The translations under genes were made by a program, and so were the position numbers. The notes under the pieces are model-generated. The model worked only from the letters and a program-made list of their open reading frames with translations, had not been told where the DNA came from and ran no database searches. 7,945 nt of DNA from CAYXGE01 sp964464435. GTDB lineage: Bacteria > Pseudomonadota > Gammaproteobacteria > Burkholderiales > Methylophilaceae. Positions within the stretch are counted from its first letter, which is position 1. Every line of letters starts with the position of its first letter. Below, piece after piece: positions 5,691 through 7,945 of this stretch. The DNA lies in contig CAYXGE010000083.1 of assembly GCA_964464435.1 (NCBI GenBank), positions 1 to 7,945 of the forward strand, given 5' to 3'.

Positions 5691-7748
5691 ATGCAAAACC
5701 CCTTAAAAATAATTGGTTGGATATTAGTTGCGTTGCTAGGTGCGGTCGCAGTTGGTGGAATAGCGCTTAATCGCGGTGAAAGCATTAACGCTTTGTGGTT
5801 TATTACAGCGGCCATTTGTATTTACGCCATAGCCTACCGTTTTTATGCGGCGTGGATTGCGGCAAAAGTATTAACGCTAGATGAAACGCGAGCCACGCCA
5901 GCTGAGCGCCTAGACAACGGGCGTGATTATATTCCGACTAATCGTTGGGTGGTTTTTGGGCACCATTTTGCTGCAATTGCAGGGCCTGGCCCTTTGATTG
6001 GCCCTACGTTAGCTGCACAGTTTGGCTATCTGCCCGGCACCCTATGGATACTGATTGGGGCGGTATTAGGTGGTGCGGTGCAAGACATGGTGACCTTGTT
6101 TTTCTCAACACGTCGTAATGGGCGTAGTTTGGGGCAAATGGCGCGTGATGAAATTGGCGCAATTGGCGGCAGTGCGGCGCTCATTGGCACTTTCATGATT
6201 ATGATTATTCTCATTGCGGTATTAGGTTTGGTGGTAGTCAACGCCATGAAACACAGCCCTTGGGCAACTTCAACGGTGGCCGCTACCATTCCTATAGCCA
6301 TGATAGTGGGCATTTACATGCGCAATATACGCCCAGGGCGAGTGCTAGAAGCCTCTGCAATTGGCGTCATTTTATTGTTACTATCAGTGTTTGCGGGCGG
6401 CTGGGTAGATCATAACCCTAGCTTACGTGCTTTGTTTGACCACGATGGCTTACCGCTAGCTTGGGCGATTATTGCTTATGGTTTTGCCGCCGCAATTTTG
6501 CCTGTGTGGCTGTTATTAGCACCACGAGATTACTTATCTACTTTTATGAAGCTCGGCACCATAATGTTGCTTGCAGTGGCCATAATTATCTTGCAACCAG
6601 AAGTCAAAATGCCAGCGCTCACCCAGTTTATAGATGGCACTGGGCCTATTTTTGGCGGCACTTTGTTTCCTTTTGTGTTTATTACAGTGGCTTGTGGCGC
6701 AATATCAGGGTTTCATGCGCTGATTGCATCAGGTACAACACCTAAACTACTGGCTAATGAACGTGATATTCGTATGATAGGCTACGGCGGCATGTTGCTT
6801 GAGTCTTTTGTGGCAATGATGGCGATGATAGCCGCTACTGTGTTAGACCCTGGTGTATTTTTTGCCATTAACAGCCCTGCTGGCGTGGTGGGCAAAGAGG
6901 CTGTAGACGCGGTAGCTACCATTAATAGCTGGGGTTTTGCGGTAACGGTTGAACAAATGAACAGCCTTGCCAAAGCCATGGGTGAAACCACCTTATTTGC
7001 CAGAACAGGCGGTGCGCCGAGCTTGGCAGTGGGCATGGCGAGCATCTTTAGTAATGCATTTGGGCAAGGCTTGTTAGCATTGTGGTATCACTTTGCCATT
7101 ATGTTTGAGGCTATTTTTATTCTAACCACTTTAGATGCAGGCACCCGAGTGGGGCGCTTTATGTTGCAAGATTTACTTGGCAATGTTTGGCCAAAAATGG
7201 GTGAAACCTCATGGACACCTTCTGTACTTATTACCAGTGCGCTGGTGGTAGCTGGGTGGGGCTACTTTTTATACATCGGCGTCATTGACCCTAATGGTGG
7301 TGTCAATATTCTATGGCCGCTGTTTGGCATTGCCAACCAAATGCTGGCGGCGATTGCCTTGTGTGTTGCAACCGGTATTTTGGTGAAATCGGGCAAACTC
7401 AAATACGCGTGGGTCACGGGTTTGCCGCTGGCATGGCTGCTTACTATTACCACTACCGCGTCATACCATAAAATTTTTAGTGATGATATTAGAGTTGGCT
7501 TTTTTGCTGCCGCCAATGATTTAGCCACCAAGCTAGCCAGTGGCGCATTGCCCCCAGAAAAAGCGGCAGTTGCTCCACAACTTATTTTTAATCAGCAATT
7601 AGATGCCTACCTCACAATGTTTTTTGTATTAGTGCTATGGATAGTGGTACTTGATATGTTGCGCTCCGCCATATGTTTTGTAGCGGGCAAGCCTGTTTTG
7701 CCAAGCTCAGAAGTGCCGTATGAACCAACTAAGCTGAGTGGTATCTAA
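5691..7748 (+). CDS. cstA: Carbon starvation protein CstA / BtsT-family inner-membrane transporter
   Basis: A 685-aa polytopic membrane protein, close to the length of E. coli CstA (701) and BtsT/YjiY (716). In E. coli these relatives are linked to uptake of pyruvate, and CstA also of peptides, under nutrient limitation. The N-terminal part carries the family's best-known block: RLDNGRDYIPTNRW (73-86), then FGHHFAAIAGPGPLIGPTLA (89-108), FGYLPGTLWILIGAVLGGAVQD and the FSTRRNGRSLG loop (138-148). Many further hydrophobic segments continue to the end, including the FVFITVACGAISGFHALIASGTT region, FARTGGAPSLAVGMA and the C-terminal TLDAGTRVGRFMLQDLLG block with WPLFGIANQMLAA. The reading frame is intact. 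The ATG at 5691 is 30 bp after the inverted repeat; only a weak GAG-type ribosome-binding site precedes it. The small YbdD-type gene follows after 5 nt. I cannot choose between CstA and BtsT by sequence alone, so the symbol is given in the broad sense. Confidence 0.93.
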   Translation: MQNPLKIIGWILVALLGAVAVGGIALNRGESINALWFITAAICIYAIAYRFYAAWIAAKVLTLDETRATPAERLDNGRDYIPTNRWVVFGHHFAAIAGPGPLIGPTLAAQFGYLPGTLWILIGAVLGGAVQDMVTLFFSTRRNGRSLGQMARDEIGAIGGSAALIGTFMIMIILIAVLGLVVVNAMKHSPWATSTVAATIPIAMIVGIYMRNIRPGRVLEASAIGVILLLLSVFAGGWVDHNPSLRALFDHDGLPLAWAIIAYGFAAAILPVWLLLAPRDYLSTFMKLGTIMLLAVAIIILQPEVKMPALTQFIDGTGPIFGGTLFPFVFITVACGAISGFHALIASGTTPKLLANERDIRMIGYGGMLLESFVAMMAMIAATVLDPGVFFAINSPAGVVGKEAVDAVATINSWGFAVTVEQMNSLAKAMGETTLFARTGGAPSLAVGMASIFSNAFGQGLLALWYHFAIMFEAIFILTTLDAGTRVGRFMLQDLLGNVWPKMGETSWTPSVLITSALVVAGWGYFLYIGVIDPNGGVNILWPLFGIANQMLAAIALCVATGILVKSGKLKYAWVTGLPLAWLLTITTTASYHKIFSDDIRVGFFAAANDLATKLASGALPPEKAAVAPQLIFNQQLDAYLTMFFVLVLWIVVLDMLRSAICFVAGKPVLPSSEVPYEPTKLSGI

Positions 7749-7753
7749 GCTTT

Positions 7754-7945
7754 ATGCTTAAGTTACTTAAACAATTTTGGTGTTACCTGCGCCATGCCTC
7801 AGGTGATGATGCCTATGAGCAATACCTCAAGCATTATGCAGAGTTTCATGCGGCTACTTTTAACGCCCCGCCGCCGTTAGACCGCCAAGCTTTTTTTAAG
7901 CTGTGGCAAGATAACAAATGGAAAGGGATCAATCGGTGTTGCTAA
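7754..7945 (+). CDS. YbdD/YjiX family small protein, partner of CstA
   Basis: A complete 63-aa protein whose TAA is the final codon of the window. It matches the YbdD/YjiX (DUF466) pattern: a short basic aromatic start (MLKLLKQFWCYLRHASG), the invariant GDDAYEQYLKHY block (17-28), a central region with PPPLDRQAFFKLW, and the terminal KWKGINRCC with two cysteines. No signal peptide or membrane span, so it is likely cytoplasmic or membrane-associated. The family is encoded right after cstA/btsT in many bacteria and is thought to be needed for the transporter's function. The ATG is only 5 nt after the cstA stop and lacks a clear ribosome-binding site, which suggests translational coupling and a fixed ratio with CstA. 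The alternative name yjiX depends on which paralogue cstA is. Confidence 0.93.
   Translation: MLKLLKQFWCYLRHASGDDAYEQYLKHYAEFHAATFNAPPPLDRQAFFKLWQDNKWKGINRCC

Noticed and set aside
6026..7531. Open frames on the minus strand opposite cstA and one in another plus frame
   Set aside because: Their composition is a by-product of the hydrophobic cstA codons, and cstA is intact over the whole span.

Overview
The window looks like ordinary chromosomal DNA of a Gram-negative proteobacterium. A secreted TonB-dependent receptor start implies an outer membrane. The coaBC/radC neighbourhood and the CstA-YbdD pair are typical of beta- and gammaproteobacteria. Base composition is moderately AT-rich by eye. 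A betaproteobacterium, perhaps of the Methylophilaceae type, is my best guess, but this is inference only. I see no rRNA, tRNA, CRISPR array, insertion sequence, phage gene or plasmid signature.

Layout: (1) 1-161, minus strand, the 5' end of a TonB-dependent outer-membrane receptor gene running off the left edge, with a promoter-like -10 and an 8-bp dyad just upstream. (2) 266-1462, minus, coaBC (coenzyme A biosynthesis), complete with all expected motifs. (3) 1463-1582, a divergent control region. (4) 1583-2344, plus, an uncharacterised membrane-anchored protein with an HExxHxxGxxD zinc-peptidase motif. (5) 2359-3033, plus, radC, close behind it and probably co-transcribed. (6) 3066-4724, minus, an ABCB/MsbA-type exporter, convergent with radC and interrupted by a 100-N assembly gap that hides Walker A and the Q-loop. 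(7) 4858-5577, minus, a small secreted cysteine-containing protein of unknown function. (8) 5578-5690, a divergent control region with a perfect 11-bp inverted repeat. (9) 5691-7748, plus, a CstA/BtsT-family carbon-starvation transporter, followed after 5 nt by (10) 7754-7945, plus, its usual small YbdD/YjiX partner, whose stop codon is the last codon of the window.

The genes do not form one pathway. Two functional pairs are visible: CstA with YbdD (probably uptake of pyruvate or another small carbon compound) and the unknown zincin with RadC (adjacent and same strand, functional link unproven). coaBC and radC are divergent neighbours in E. coli too; here the zincin gene lies between them, and a TonB receptor follows coaBC where E. 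coli has dut. I found no convincing undescribed defence or mobile system. The best leads are the zincin, the secreted six-cysteine protein and the two regulatory dyads.
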